Notes under the pieces: generated by a model | Seen by the model: only the letters and a program-made list of their open reading frames with translations | Told to the model about the DNA's origin: nothing | Databases searched by the model: none | Position numbers and translations under genes: made by a program | Assembly: GCA_027186245.1 (NCBI GenBank) | Contig: CP114493.1 | Coordinates: 4,719,501 to 4,783,500 of the forward strand | Origin: Coriaria nepalensis | Taxonomy: Eukaryota; Streptophyta; Magnoliopsida; Cucurbitales; Coriariaceae | DNA length: 64,000 bases | Direction of reading: 5' to 3' | Shown here: positions 28,951 to 43,429 of the stretch, in pieces | Layout of the letters: every line of letters begins with the position of its first letter | How positions within the stretch are numbered: the stretch's first letter is position 1

Positions 28951-30997
28951 TGTATGGAGCATTACAATTTTATGAACGAAGCTCGTGTTTGAGAAGCAAA
29001 AATCGAATCCATTCGAATTGCTTCCAAATGAAATACTAAATTGAACAGACTCAATGACATGATTTTGAAGGTGAAAAAAATTCTAACATAACTTGTATGA
29101 ATCATTAGCAAGTTATACACGAAACACGAATTTGAGGTGCGAAAATAGAATTCATTCGAATCGCTTCCAAATGAACTATTGACTTGAAGAGACTCATAGA
29201 CATGATTTTAAGGTGATGCAAATGCTCATGTAACTTATATGGATCGTTACAATTTTATGCACGAAACTCGTGTTCGGGGTGCGGAAATAGATATAGTTCG
29301 AATTGCTACCTAATGAATTATTGACTTGAATAGACTCATTGATTTGATTTTAAAGTGAAATAAATGCTCACATTACTTGTATGAATCATTACAATGTTAT
29401 GCACGAAACTCATGTTTGAGGAGCAAAAATACAATTCATTCAAATAACTTCCAAATGAATTATTGACTTGAATAGACTCGTTGACATGATTTTAAGGTTA
29501 AACAAATGCTCACGTAACTTGTGTAGATCGTTACAATGTTATGCACGAAACTCGTGTTTAAGAAGTAATTCAAATAGAATTCATTCGAATTACTTCCAAA
29601 TGATTATTGACTTAAAGAGACTTAATGACATTAGTTTAAGGTAACACAAATGCTCACATAACTTGTAGGGATTGTTCGCAAGTTATACATGAACCCTCGT
29701 GATTGATGTGCAAAAATAGATATCATTCGAATTGCTTGCAAATGAATTATTGACTTGAAGAGACTCAATGAAAATATTTAAAAGTGAAACAAATGCTCAC
29801 GTAACTTGTATGGATTGTTAGCAAGTTATACACGAAACTTATGTTAGAGGTGCGAAAATTTAATTCGTTCGAATTGCTTCCAAATGAATTATTGACTTGA
29901 AGAAACTCATTGACATGATTTTAACATAAGACAAATACTCATGTAACTTGTTTGGATCGTTACAATGTTATGCACAAAACTTGTGTTTGAGGTGTGAAAA
30001 TAGAATTTATTTGAATTGCTTCCAAATGAATTATTGACTTGAAGAGACTCAATGACATGATTTTAAGGTGAAACAAATGCTCACATAACTTATATGGATA
30101 GTAAGCAAGTTATGCATGAAACACGTTTTTGAGATGCGAAATTAGAATTCATTTGAATTACTTCTTGATGAATTTACTTGAAGAGACTCATTGACCTAAT
30201 TTTAAGGTGAAACAAACACTCACGTAACTTGCAAAGATCCTTACCAAGTTATGCACGAAACTCGTGTTTGAGGTGCGAAAATATAATTTCTTCAAATTGT
30301 ATCCATATGAATTATTTACTTGATGAGACTCAATGACACGATTTTAAGGTGAAACAAATGCTTACGTAACTTACATGGATCATTTACAAGTTCTGCACAT
30401 AACCCATTTTTGAGGTGCGAAAATAGAATGTAATCGAATTACTTCTAAAAGAATTATTGACTTGAAGAGACACATTGACATGATGTTAAAGTGAAATAAA
30501 TGCTCACGTAACTTGTATGGATCGTTAGGAAGTTATGCCCGAAGCTCGTGTTTGAGGTGCAAAAATAAATTTCATTCGAATTGCTTCCAAATAAATTATT
30601 AACTTTAAGGTGAAACAAATGCTCACATACTTGTATAGACCGTTAGCAAGTTATGCCGAAACTCTAGTTCGAGGTGCAAATTTCAATTTCGTTTGAATTG
30701 CTTTGAAATGAATAGTAGACTTGAAGAGGCTCATGTGCATGATTTTAAGGAGAAAAAATTGTGCACATAACTTGTATTGATGATTAGCAAGTTATGCACA
30801 AAACTCGTGTTTAAGGGGTGGAAATGGAATTTATTCGAATTGCTTCCAAATGAATTATTGAATTGAATAGACTCATTGACATGATTTTGACGTGAAACAA
30901 ATGCTCACATAACCTGTATGATTCGTTAGGAAATTATGCACGAAACTCGTACTCGAGGTGCGAAAATATAATTTGTTTGAATTGCATCCTAATTAAT

Positions 30998-33830
30998 CTG
31001 CTCTTCCATCTTGTCCATAAGCTCAAGAACCTTAAAGGTGCTCTCAAGGTGTTCAGTAAGGAGAAATTTCATTGTGTTAACAATCAGATGACTGAAGCTA
31101 AGGCTAACTTAGATTATCTACAGAGTGCCAATTGTACCCACTCTCCCACTTCGGATTCTCTTGCCCTTGAGAAGGACGCCCTTGTCGATTACCTTTGCTT
31201 TAAAAAAAGGGATGAGGACATGCTTAGGAAAAAGTCACGAGTTAAATGTCTTAACTTTGGAGACCAAAATAACAAATTCTTTCATACGGTGGTTAAGCAA
31301 AGATAGACCAAAGATAAATAATTTATATCACTGGGTCAAATGGGGAGGTTATTGATTATTATGATCAAGTTAAGGTTGAGGTTATTTTCCACTTCCAAAA
31401 CCTTTTCTCCCAGCCTAACTCACCCCCTCCTCTGAATGATGATTTGTTGGAAAGTGCTATTAGTAAGAAGCTTGAGGCCTCTAACCATAGTAGCCTTGTG
31501 GAGGATATTTCTACTAAAGAAATCAAGAAAGCTCTTTTTGGGATCAATCCTAATAAAGCTTCGGGCCATGATGGGTTCAGTTCAAGGATTTCCATAGATG
31601 TTGGGGAATTATTCGTGCTAATTTTGTGTTCGGGATAAAGCATTTTTTCCAGTTTGGGATTTTACTGAAAGAGGTAAACACTACTGCCATCTCTCTTATT
31701 CTGAAAATTACCTCTCCCTCCCACTTCTCAGATTTTTGAACCATCTCCTACTGCATTACTACCTGCAAGTGCATCTCGAAAATCATCAATAACCGCCTCA
31801 AACTTTCATTACTATAAGACATATTAGTGATAATATTCTTCTATCTCAAGAGCCCCTCTATAGCTATCACCTTAAAGAGGTCCTCCCAGGTGCGCATTCA
31901 AGATTGACCTCATGAAAACTTATGACATGGTTTGATGGGATTTTTTTTAAAGGACCTTAGAGATTATGAATTTTCCCCCTAATTTCATAAGGTGGATTAT
32001 GGCTTGTGTCTCTTCCCCCACTTTCTCGGTTTTTCTTAATAGGGAATTGACTGGCTTCTTTCGGAGTAGTAAGGATCTCCAACAGGGCAATCCTATGTCT
32101 ACCTATCTCTTTGCTTTGTGCATGGAGATTTGTTCTAGCCTCCTCGACCATATGGAGCATAATTCTTGGTTTTCCTTTCATGATAAATTCCAAGGAGTTA
32201 AAGTTTCCCACCTTTGCTTTGCTGATAACTTGATGGTTTTCTCTAAAGATGATGCTACTTCGGCTTCGTGTATCCGTGAAGTCCTTTGGGATTTCTCTTC
32301 TTTATTTGGTCTTCTTCTGAATCATGCCAAGAGTAATATTTTTTTTTGGCAATGTCCCCCCTCTGGTTAAGTCTGTTATTCTTGCTACTTCGGAGTTTCC
32401 AGTTAGGACCCTCTCGATCAGCTATCTTAGCATTCCTCTTGGTTCTACTAAACTCTCTTATAATCACTACAAGCCTATAATTGAAAGAATTATGACTAAA
32501 GAGTTGGTCTGCCAAACCTGTCTTACACAGGAAGGGTGAATTCAACTCATAAACTTTACCTTATTTACCATCCAAGTTTATTAGTCTATGCTCTTCATTC
32601 TACAATCCAGAATCATGACTGAGGTTGATAGAGTGCTTCTTAGTTTCCTTTGGAAAGGGTCTTCTCTTCATTATGGGGGTACTAAAGTCACTTGGGAAGT
32701 TGTCTGCCTCCTTAAAGCTGAGGATGGATAAGGTAAGAGAAACATCAAGGAGTGGAACTAAATTGCTCAACTTAAGCATATTTGGAACTTATTCACCAAA
32801 CCTACCCTAAAGCGATATGGCCGAATTAGGTTCATAATCATTTGCTCCGAAATAAGAGATTCTGAATTTGCAATATCCCTAACTCTTGTACCTAGTGTTG
32901 GACGAAGATTTTGAAGATTAGGGACAAAGCTTTATCGTCTATCGTCTAGAAGGTTAAGAATGAAGCTTCTATTTCTCTTTGATATGACCTGTGGACTTTG
33001 TATGGTATTCTTCACACTTGTCTTGGGGAAGATATCATTGCGTCTTCCGAGGTAAGTCTGAACCTTCAGGTTAGTAACATTATTCATGATTTTTTTCTTG
33101 GACTTTTCCTAAACCCCCCTCCCCCCATAGTTTGGTTGGAGCTTGCAAATTACATCTTGTCTTCCATTTCCCCTTTTGGAAATGAAGACTATTTCACTTG
33201 GGCCCACTCCCCTTTGGGTTTCGCGATGTCTAAAATTGGGAGCTTTCTGGTCTCATAATTCTCCGATTAGTTGGGCCAAAATCATCTGGTGCAAAGGCCA
33301 CATTCCGAGACACTCCTTCATTCATTGGCTAGCTATTCGCAACCATCTGAGTACTTAGAATACGAGCATTTCTTATGGCTCCTCTACTTGTAATGTTTGT
33401 CACTTATGCTTGGGAAATGCGGAGTCTCGCGATCATCTCTTTGGTGACTAACCCTTCTCTATTGCTATTTAGAGTGGGGTGTTGAGACATGTGGTGATCT
33501 CTCCCATTTGCTCTCTTGAGATGATAAGCTTATCTAGTTTATGGGGCTTCTTGGAAAATCTTTATCTACTCATATGGGGTTCATCCCTTTTTCAAAGTTC
33601 GTTTACCATATTTGGTCAGAGAGAAATAGGAGAATTCATCATAACAGTTGAACCCCCAAAGTATCATTGTTGTGAAGATCCTTCTTCAAATCAAGATAAG
33701 AGTTCAGAGCCTTCTTGCTCCTCCTTCGCCTGTGGACCTTGATATTTGGAATTCTTGGAATGGTATATCTCTTTAAGCCCAGATTATCAATATTCTTTCT
33801 TGATGATCTTATGATTATGAACAATTTATA
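30998..33830 (+). mobile_element. 5'-truncated, decayed LINE (L1-type) ORF2 remnant
   Basis: Translated fragments in shifting frames follow the order of plant LINE ORF2. The linker before the polymerase is at about 31,000-31,305 (GDQNNKFFH, the usual GDxNTKFFH). The start of the reverse transcriptase is at 31,515-31,580 (NPNKASGHDGF). Motif A (KTYDMV followed by a stop) is near 31,915, the central fingers/palm (LQQGNPMSTYLFALCME) at 32,075-32,135, and the catalytic box as CFADNLMVF near 32,215. A zf-RVT region (RHSFIHWLAIRNHLST) lies at 33,305-33,358 and the C-terminal IWxERN-like part at 33,600-33,650. The endonuclease domain is absent. Stops and frameshifts occur throughout and the second Asp of FADD is Asn, so this is inactive. 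It abuts the satellite directly. No target duplication could be recognised. Confidence 0.88.
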
Positions 33831-33894
33831 TCTTAAGCGTTTAGCTACTCAAATCTCATCAAATGTGATCCCTATTACGGTTTCAAGAATATAA

Positions 33895-34035
33895 TTTAAA
33901 AATTTATGATTTTATCATGATATGTAATAATAAATATAATAATAAATGATTTTATGATTTTAAATTTTAAAATTTAAAATTTATGATTTTATTATGACTT
34001 TATCAAGATATGTAATAATAAATATAAACATATAA
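33895..34035. repeat. AT-rich imperfect tandem duplication after the LINE
   Basis: AATTTATGATTTTAT and GATATGTAATAATAAATAT each occur twice, at about 33,901 and 33,979 and at about 33,919 and 34,007, 78-88 bp apart, with a palindromic AATTTTAAAATT between them. It could be the AT-rich tail of the LINE or independent low-complexity DNA. Confidence 0.5.
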
Positions 34036-35438
34036 TATTGTTTCCAAAAAAATCAATAAACATGATAAATTAATACCTTTATTGAATAAATAAATCATTT
34101 ATTTGTTGATATCATGACAAAATGATTGTTTGCATAATTAATATGCCCTAATCAGATCTAGCTGATTAGTTTGACGAGCATATAACTTTCACGAAGAAGA
34201 AGTAGAACATAAAAGGTTGAGTCATGATCTAAGGGCTATATGAAGAAAAGTGAAAAATTACTTGATGGACCGAGTAACATTTAAATATTACGTGAAAACC
34301 TTAGGTAAATGAATGGGACATTTCATTCCACTCAAAAATATGCATTTTGAAAAGAATAGGAAATTCCTCATATTGAATGAATGCTAAAGTAATGAAAATG
34401 ATTTTCCGATGTTAATAGAATCAAACCAAGTGGAGGAATACAATTCATTTAGATTTTATTCACTTTCAGAAAATTGAAGCAAATGCCCCTATACAATTAT
34501 TTGCAGCAACTCAATTATGTTGGATTTGGCCCGAAAAAGAGAAAAAAAAATTTAGGCTGGTTACAATAGAATCTTCCAAAAACATAAAAGTCTAATAATT
34601 AGGCCACCAAGTTGGCTTCCCGCAATTGCTCTTCACCCACATGTGGTTAGGACCTTCTGCCAAAATGTTGTCGAGTTGACTTTTGTCTAGGGTTGTGTAG
34701 AAAACCTCTTCACCCACAAAGTAAGGCATAAACTAGACCAATCACCTATAACCCATGTGTTTTAATTTATTTGGGTCTGTCATTGGTCTTATTTATCCAA
34801 ACCCAGAAAATTTGAACGGATCATAGATTTAGGTTGCACCCACCCACGACTGAGCAAGAGTTTTTGAGAATTAAAAATAATTATAAATATATACTACCTT
34901 AGATAGGTTTTATAATACGAAGTTGGGTTCAAAAATAGTAAAATACACTGAATTTATTTTGGCGGCATATAATTCTGATATCAATCTTGTCTTAATATTT
35001 TACTAATACAGGTAAGTTACATAATACTATTTGCTGGTTCTATAAATTGATCTTTACGATAATTCCTATCTATGCATATCATGCTCTGATTTCTCTTCTC
35101 TGTTATACCAATTTATGTTTTGTTGACTGCTTCATATTTTAGTAGGTCTCAACTTCAAACTCTCCAACTTAAAGTTATTCTCGAACCATTTCATGTTAGC
35201 CTCCCACATGTACTAAACTAATTATAGGTTTTCTTTCAATATTCTAATTTTGGGTTTGAAAGGAAAATCACTCAATTCAAAATCTATATGATAATTTTAT
35301 TTATAGAAAAATAATTCTACTAATTATTTACTTGAATGATATTACTTAGAAATTATAAGTGGATTATAAAATTTGAATGTCGATAATATAACTCATTCAC
35401 ACGGTGGGTAAAATTTCAGTGGGTTAGCCGGGTTTTAA
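34036..35438. other. Gene-free AT-rich stretch
   Basis: No credible reading frame or recognised element was found. CTTCACCCACA-type words occur at 34,630-34,720 but do not define a structure. The DNA around 35,400-35,446 is the left flank of the hAT insertion. Confidence 0.5.
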
Positions 35439-35446
35439 GCTGCAGG
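35439..35446. repeat. Left target-site duplication of the hAT element (imperfect)
   Basis: GCTGCAGG, paired with GCTACGGG at 38,569-38,576 (6 of 8 identical). Confidence 0.6.
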
Positions 35447-35767
35447 TAAAGGTGTCAAATTGAGCCGGGCTTTCCGGCCTGGCCTGTGGCCCAATAAAAA
35501 AATCCATGCCCGAGATCTAGCCCAGTCTACAACTTCAAGCATGTCGGACTTGTCCGGCCTAGCCCGCCATTTTAGCCTACTGCACATGTATCTCAAAAGT
35601 TATAAAAAATATATTTTTTTTTTTTAGTGGGAATCTTTTTTTTTTATCCTTATATTTTTTTTTCTTTTATTTTACCTCCCTCACATAATAATTTTTAAAT
35701 TCTCCCTCCACTCGAATTTTCTCTATACATATCCATCTTTCACTCTAATTTTTCCTCACATTTTTTT

Positions 35768-35794
35768 ACACACACACACACTCTCTCTCTCTCT
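35768..35794. repeat. (CA)n(CT)n compound microsatellite
   Basis: A short run of CA dinucleotides (35,768-35,780) passes directly into CT dinucleotides (35,781-35,794), inside the 5' untranslated part of the hAT element. Confidence 0.9.
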
Positions 35795-36076
35795 TATGTA
35801 ATCTTCTAATTTCTAATACTCTAAATTATCTAATCTTCATTCTTCCATAATCACTAATTTCCTTATCATTAATCTCAATTCTTTATCCTTAATCTCAATC
35901 CCTAATCCATTATTTTTGATAAATTAAACCAAGGTCCAAGGTATTTAAATTTTAATGTTAACAATGTTATTGTTTATTAATTATTATTATACTTCATTTT
36001 AATGCTCTACTTGTTTACTTAACATTTTATTTATTTATTTATAATTAATCATTTACTCTTAAATTTTTTATAGGAA

Positions 36077-38110
36077 ATGGATCGTCATTAATATGACTTA
36101 ACTTTCTGAATGAGTATGAGCAAAATCTTTATACTGAAATCGGTTTAAATTCACCGCCGATACCATTAGTTCCAATACAATCTAATATACTATCAGATCT
36201 ACCACTACCACCACCATCATATAATACCGATACTGCTATTATCACAAATACAATGCTCACAAAAAAATGTTATTATCAAACATCCGATATTTGGGATATA
36301 TTTAACACAGTTCCCCATAAAAATAAAAAAGGTGAGAATAGTGATGGTGCAATGTACAAGTATTGTAAAAATATTTTGGTCGCAAGTCCAAATGATGTAA
36401 CTAATTACTTGAAACGCCATTAAGAAAAATACATGGCTAAAGGTGGTGTGGGAATGAATCAAACTCAACTGAATTTTAATATTGATGGTACAATTGGTAT
36501 GTGAACATATGTCCAATAGCTGCTAGAGAATCTCTAGTTAGACTTATTGTTGCTGCTAATTTACCTATTAATATTTGTGACAGTGTCTATTATGAGGATC
36601 ACATTAGAAGAGCATATAACCTATAATATAAGAGCACAAGTAGATATACTATTAGATCTGACATACTTGCATATTTTAGAAAAAAACGTGATGAATTAAA
36701 ATTAGAATATGGTGATTTAAATATTACTTTTACCTTCACTTCTAATATTTGGAATGCACATTCTAAAGATGACTATTTATGTGTTGATATTCATTACTTA
36801 GATTTAGAATGGACGTTAAATAAAAAATTAATAGGATTTAAAGTTATAGATAAAGCACATACTAGTGAAAATATATATGACTTAATAATGGAAGTTTTGA
36901 GTGAGTTTGATATCAAAAGCTGAATAATATCCATAACCTTGGGTAATATTGCGGCAAACATAAGGGTCATCTCTTTATTTGAATGATAGCTTAGCCAATA
37001 TAATAGGGGCATTTTCCTATAACAACGTTGTGTTGTCACATCATAAACCTTATTGTAAAATTAAGTATGAAAGAACAACATATAAATTGTTTTGTTGATA
37101 AAATTTAATTGGTATTATCTTGGATTAGTAGTTTGAATTCTAAGCTAGCTAAGTTTAAAAGATATTGTAGGGGCATTCAATGTGAAGTCTCGAAAGTTTC
37201 AAACTGATATGCCGATAAGGTGGAATTCCACATATTTGATATTAAAAAGTATCCTCCCATATAAATAAATAATTAATGGTTTTTTTAATTATTGTTATCA
37301 TCTTGTTCTGTTGAATAGTTCTAATTGAGATATACCTAAAATATTTACATATTTTTTAAAAATATTTTATGATTCTACTATTCGGCTTTCAGGTGTTTAT
37401 TATCCTACATCCTCTCTTTTTTTCATTACTTGTTGAAATGACTAGCTTGTTTCATATCTATGAGAATAATGAAGTGTTTAAACTAATTTTTCAAAAAATT
37501 GTTTCAAAATTTAAAAAATATTGAAAGGAATTTCCTCTTTTCTATACTTTTGCTTTTATATTAGATTCTATGATTAAGTTACAAGGTCCAACAAATACTC
37601 TTATATTTATGAGTTAACATATAAATATTGATTATTCTTCCACTATTACTAATGCTACTAACAAGTTATATGAAGTGTTTTGGTCTTTACGAGAATAAGT
37701 ACAAGTACTTGCAGCAACAGACATAAGAACAAAACATTCGACCCAAGATGAAGAGTTGGAATTCTATTAGCAGTTCCAGTTTCAATTCTAATTCCAATTC
37801 TAATTTCACTAAGATGAAACTCTAGAAATATTTCATAACCGATTTCGCCTTTATTTTTTTGTTTTTGTGCAAATGATTTAAAATGCTTATGCCTTTTGGA
37901 TTGATGGAAGAAAAGCTCTATATGATTTCTTATACTAATACGACTTGCAGGAGATGTCTTAACTGTTTCCAATGGTTTCTTCTGATTCAACATTTAGCAT
38001 AGGTGAGAGAGTTATTGAAGATAGGAGAACTTCGTTAAAGTCAGAATTAGTTGAAGCATTATTATGCATAAGAGATTGGGAGCATGCAGCTCATCAAGAT
38101 CAACATACAA
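36077..38110 (+). pseudogene. hAT transposase pseudogene (BED finger, catalytic core, dimerisation domain)
   Basis: Three conserved parts are recognisable in + frames. A BED-type zinc finger lies at 36,277-36,425 (SDIWDIF ... YKYCKN ... NYLKRH); the first expected Cys of the CxxC pair appears as Tyr and the frame ends in TAA just after the final His. The catalytic region lies at about 36,510-36,940 (VRLIVAANLPINI, FTFTSNIWNAH, DYLCVDIHYLDLEW, IGFKVIDKAHTSENI) with in-frame stops. The C-terminal hAT dimerisation signature lies at 37,981-38,090 (STFSIGERVIEDRRTSL ... LLCIRDWEHA). A short DMPIRWNSTYLIL segment is near 37,205. The possible start ATG at 36,077 follows an acceptor-like TTTTTTATAG. 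Multiple stops and frame changes make it non-functional. Confidence 0.85.
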
Positions 38111-38568
38111 CTCATAATGAAAACTGAGTTCAATATTTTCATAACATGTCCGTAGATAAAGATTCTTTTGCAGCGGGAAGCAATTCATTTTTCTTAATCA
38201 ACTACCATTAATAAATAGATAATAGATTATAGTTTGTTAGCAAACTTTTATTATTTTTTAATTTTTTTTTATTTAAAACTTTATTTTAAGGTCTGTTTTT
38301 TCCTCCTTAAGGTCAGAAGTTTTTTTGACAAAACTATAATAGTTGAGTCATAATGGTTTAATTATTCATATATTATTTAATAATACGAAATGAAATTTTT
38401 ATTTAACCAAAAATTTTTTATTTTTGTTTATTATTTGATCTAAAGGGCCTCTTGAGCCGGGCCAAGGCATATTTAGAAAACGGGCCGGGCTCGGCTCGGC
38501 ATGATGCTAAATAGTGACAAGTCTGGCACATGCTAAGCTAGGTCAGGCGGCCCATTTTGATGCCTCTA

Positions 38569-38576
38569 GCTACGGG
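38569..38576. repeat. Right target-site duplication of the hAT element (imperfect)
   Basis: GCTACGGG, partner of GCTGCAGG at 35,439-35,446. Confidence 0.6.
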
Positions 38577-39013
38577 TGAAAAATTCTTCACCCAGTCATT
38601 ATTGACTGGCTCACAGTTTTAACAAAACTCAGCCTCAATTGGCCAATATACACCGCGACATTTGACCGCCTCAACTACTTGTTATAGCCCAAATAACCCA
38701 CCAGATTAGGAAATAATAATCACTATATATCCAGCATTTTGTATAAATATATGACCTAACTAAAATCGTAGCAAGACTGTAACAAATAATAAAACTAATA
38801 ATTCCAGTGTGAACGAAATTAAACGGGGGAAAAAAACAAACAAACAAATAAAAACAAGAAAACAAAATGGAATTTTCTAGTTGATATTTCAACTTGGCTT
38901 ATTCAGGAGATTTTCATGTTTTTATCGTTATGGTTTGTGGGGAGGCATAAAATTTAAACCCTCGATATAAAAAAAGAGTAGGATACAACGTTGAGTGAAG
39001 ATAGGAGATTCAA
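38577..39013. other. Intergenic DNA between the hAT element and the tubulin pseudogene
   Basis: AT-rich, no credible gene. The portion nearest 39,013 would be the former 3' untranslated region of the tubulin copy. Confidence 0.5.
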
Positions 39014-41601
<2,588 letters not shown>

Positions 41602-43425
41602 ACCTCGCAAACTCTCTCCCTCTCTCCTCCAAAGCTGAAAAATGGAATTTGACAATGGAGGATGAGAGAGAACCTCCAAATAGAAAGATGAAGAGAGAAA
41701 TGCAAGGCAGCAGCTACTATCAATAGCTGAAAGATCAAACAGAGAGATTTCTTTATTTCTTCTTTTGACCTGTTATTATTCGTTTAATATTTTAAGCCCT
41801 TCTCTCTCCCTAATAGCCCAGAACTCTCTCTTACGTGAAAATTGGTCGCTTGAAGCGGGTTTCAGCCAAAATTGGTAACTTTTTTTACTCTGTAACCAAT
41901 CAACAACCAACCAATTTAACGGTCTGGGTTTGATTAGTTTAATCAAATATTTTTTTTAATTTTCTACAAATTCATATTACCTAAAACATTTTTTTTCATT
42001 CATTCTGTAAAATTATTTATACCTAAACAAACAAATAAATTAATTTTAAATCTTTAATAATAAAATTTTCGGCCGAGTAGACACCAAACCTGCCACGTAA
42101 CATTTGGTTTTTGAAAAAATTAAACCGAAGTACTGGATCTGGATGACAAGCACTTTCGATGAGGTCGATTCAGTGGTCGGGTTGACTTCACACTCTAGGG
42201 CCGTCCGTTGCGTTTTCTTTTCCGTTAACGAATGGGAAGTTTTGGTGGGCCCCGCTGTTTGGCGCAACTGTCAATGCTAGTGTTGCTTCGCTGCCGTTCT
42301 CGCCGGTTGCTTCACTCCATTCATTTGGTCATTTCAACAAGTCTCCAACGCTTACTTGACGTTCTCCTTTGGATCTGTCTCATCATCCTTGCTGTTATTT
42401 TAAACCTTTTGTTTTGTTTTTTTTTTTTTTAAGGATATTCCCGTTCTAGCTGGAAGTCACATGTTTATAAGAAGCTCACGCTCCTTCCAGTTACCTTTTA
42501 TATTTCACAAACTTGAATATGAGCACAAACTCAGAGCTCGATTGAACTCATTTAATAGAATCTGTAAGAGTATTCAGGTCTAATTAATTAAAAATTTTAA
42601 TTAATTATAGTTTTAAAGAATTTGAATAAAATTTATAAAAAATATTTCATATCTGATTTTTTATATTTTATTTAATTATATAAATTATTCAATTTGAAAA
42701 TACTCTAGTTAAAAATTAAATATATTTTATTATTATTTTCTCTCATCTCTTATTTTATTATTTTTAACTTTAAATTTCTTCTTTATGTATTTTAAATCTT
42801 CTCTTCCCTATTTATCATTTTAATATAATTTTTTTTTGCTTCCTCTTAATTGAAATATAAAGAAATAAGATAAATAATCAATATAAAGTTATCAACAAAA
42901 TAATTAACTAAAGTATTAAAAAGTAATATATTAATTAAATTAAGTTAAATATGGGAATTTAATAACTAAATGGATGTGATTAACAACTTGTGGACTTGTT
43001 TATAATAATTATTCAAACTACTTGCAAGCTTATCGAGTTGAATATCTTATAACCCGAGACTTGTCCAAACAAGCTCAAGACTTGGCTCTAGGCTCGAAGC
43101 TTAACTTCAACAGGTCAAGTAGCTCACAAGTAGTTCTCAAATAGTTCAATTTAGCTGGATAACTACTAATATTCCCAACCACTTATCACTAACAGTATAC
43201 TTGTGATATAATTTCACCATAGATGAAATTTAGGGGAGCGGATGCAGTCATTTTCCCAATGTCCTTATCTATCCTTATGCGTAAATCTCGATCGTTATTC
43301 TAAATTCAATGGTTAAAGCACATGCCATGTAATAAGACCTTAAATGAACTCGTATTAATATGAAAATTTATACGCCTAAATACTCGGTTAAAGCACGTGC
43401 CAATGGTTAAAGCATGTGCCATGTA
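41602..43425. other. Upstream region of the tubulin pseudogene and AT-rich spacer, no gene seen
   Basis: The 41,602-41,780 part is CT/AG-rich and could be the old 5' leader and promoter. The rest is AT-rich, with long A/T runs at 42,600-42,960. Words such as AGCTCG and GCTCGAAGC around 42,530 and 43,060-43,110 suggest an unidentified small repeat, not resolved. Short open frames at 42,046-42,432 lack recognisable domains. Confidence 0.45.
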
Positions 43426-43429
43426 ATAA

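Larger units (their letters stand above)
1..30997 (+). repeat. Satellite array, ~142-bp monomer, ~215-220 tandem copies
   Basis: The whole stretch is built of head-to-tail copies of one monomer of about 142 bp. Landmarks recur in fixed order: GAAACTCGTGTTTGAGG, GAAAATAGAATTCGTTCGAA, TTGCTTCCAAATGAATTATT, GACTTGAAGAGACTCA, TTGACATGATTTTAAGGTG, AAACAAATGCTCACGTAACT and TGTATGGATCGTTACAATG. Every copy I checked has the same orientation. Copies diverge by point changes and small indels; some are shortened to about 125 bp. The array begins mid-monomer at base 1, so it continues to the left, and it ends near 30,997. Sub-blocks form higher-order repeats, listed separately. The many short reading frames inside are by-products of the repeat. 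Function is unknown; satellites of this size and AT-richness commonly occupy centromeric, pericentromeric or subtelomeric chromatin. Confidence 0.97.
35447..38568 (+). mobile_element. hAT superfamily DNA transposon, decayed, 3.12 kb
   Basis: The left end reads TAAAGGTGTCAAATTGAGCC and the right end, reverse-complemented, reads TAGAGGCATCAAAATGGGCC, matching imperfectly as terminal inverted repeats of the common plant hAT form. Both ends carry the GGGCCGGGC-rich subterminal words seen in such elements (35,460-35,570 and 38,450-38,550). The flanking octamers GCTGCAGG (35,439-35,446) and GCTACGGG (38,569-38,576) match at six of eight bases, as an aged 8-bp target duplication would. The interior carries a broken transposase. 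Autonomous activity is excluded by stops; whether the ends could still be mobilised in trans cannot be judged. Confidence 0.82.

Noticed and set aside
1..30997. Many 60-110-codon open frames, mostly minus strand, with recurring NNSFGSNSN...FVHN...IHTSYVSICF
   Set aside because: They are translations of the satellite monomer. 142 is not a multiple of three, so the frame rotates from copy to copy; no start context or conserved protein length supports coding.
1..30997. Resemblance of TTCGTTCGAATTGCTTCC in the monomer to a CENP-B box
   Set aside because: Only the first half (TTCG....A) fits; the required CGGG end is TGCT or similar, and canonical CENP-B boxes are a feature of mammalian satellites.
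1..30997. CRISPR-like regular repeats
   Set aside because: The repeats are contiguous 142-bp monomers without unique spacers, in a plant genome.
36217..36516. 99-codon minus-strand frame
   Set aside because: It is antisense to the hAT transposase pseudogene, whose + strand translation carries the BED-finger signature.
37658..37993. 111-codon minus-strand frame
   Set aside because: It lies within the hAT element, overlaps its dimerisation domain on the opposite strand and has no recognisable domain.
42046..42432. Two overlapping short frames of 66-73 codons
   Set aside because: No domain, no splice context, low-complexity ends; likely chance frames upstream of the tubulin pseudogene.
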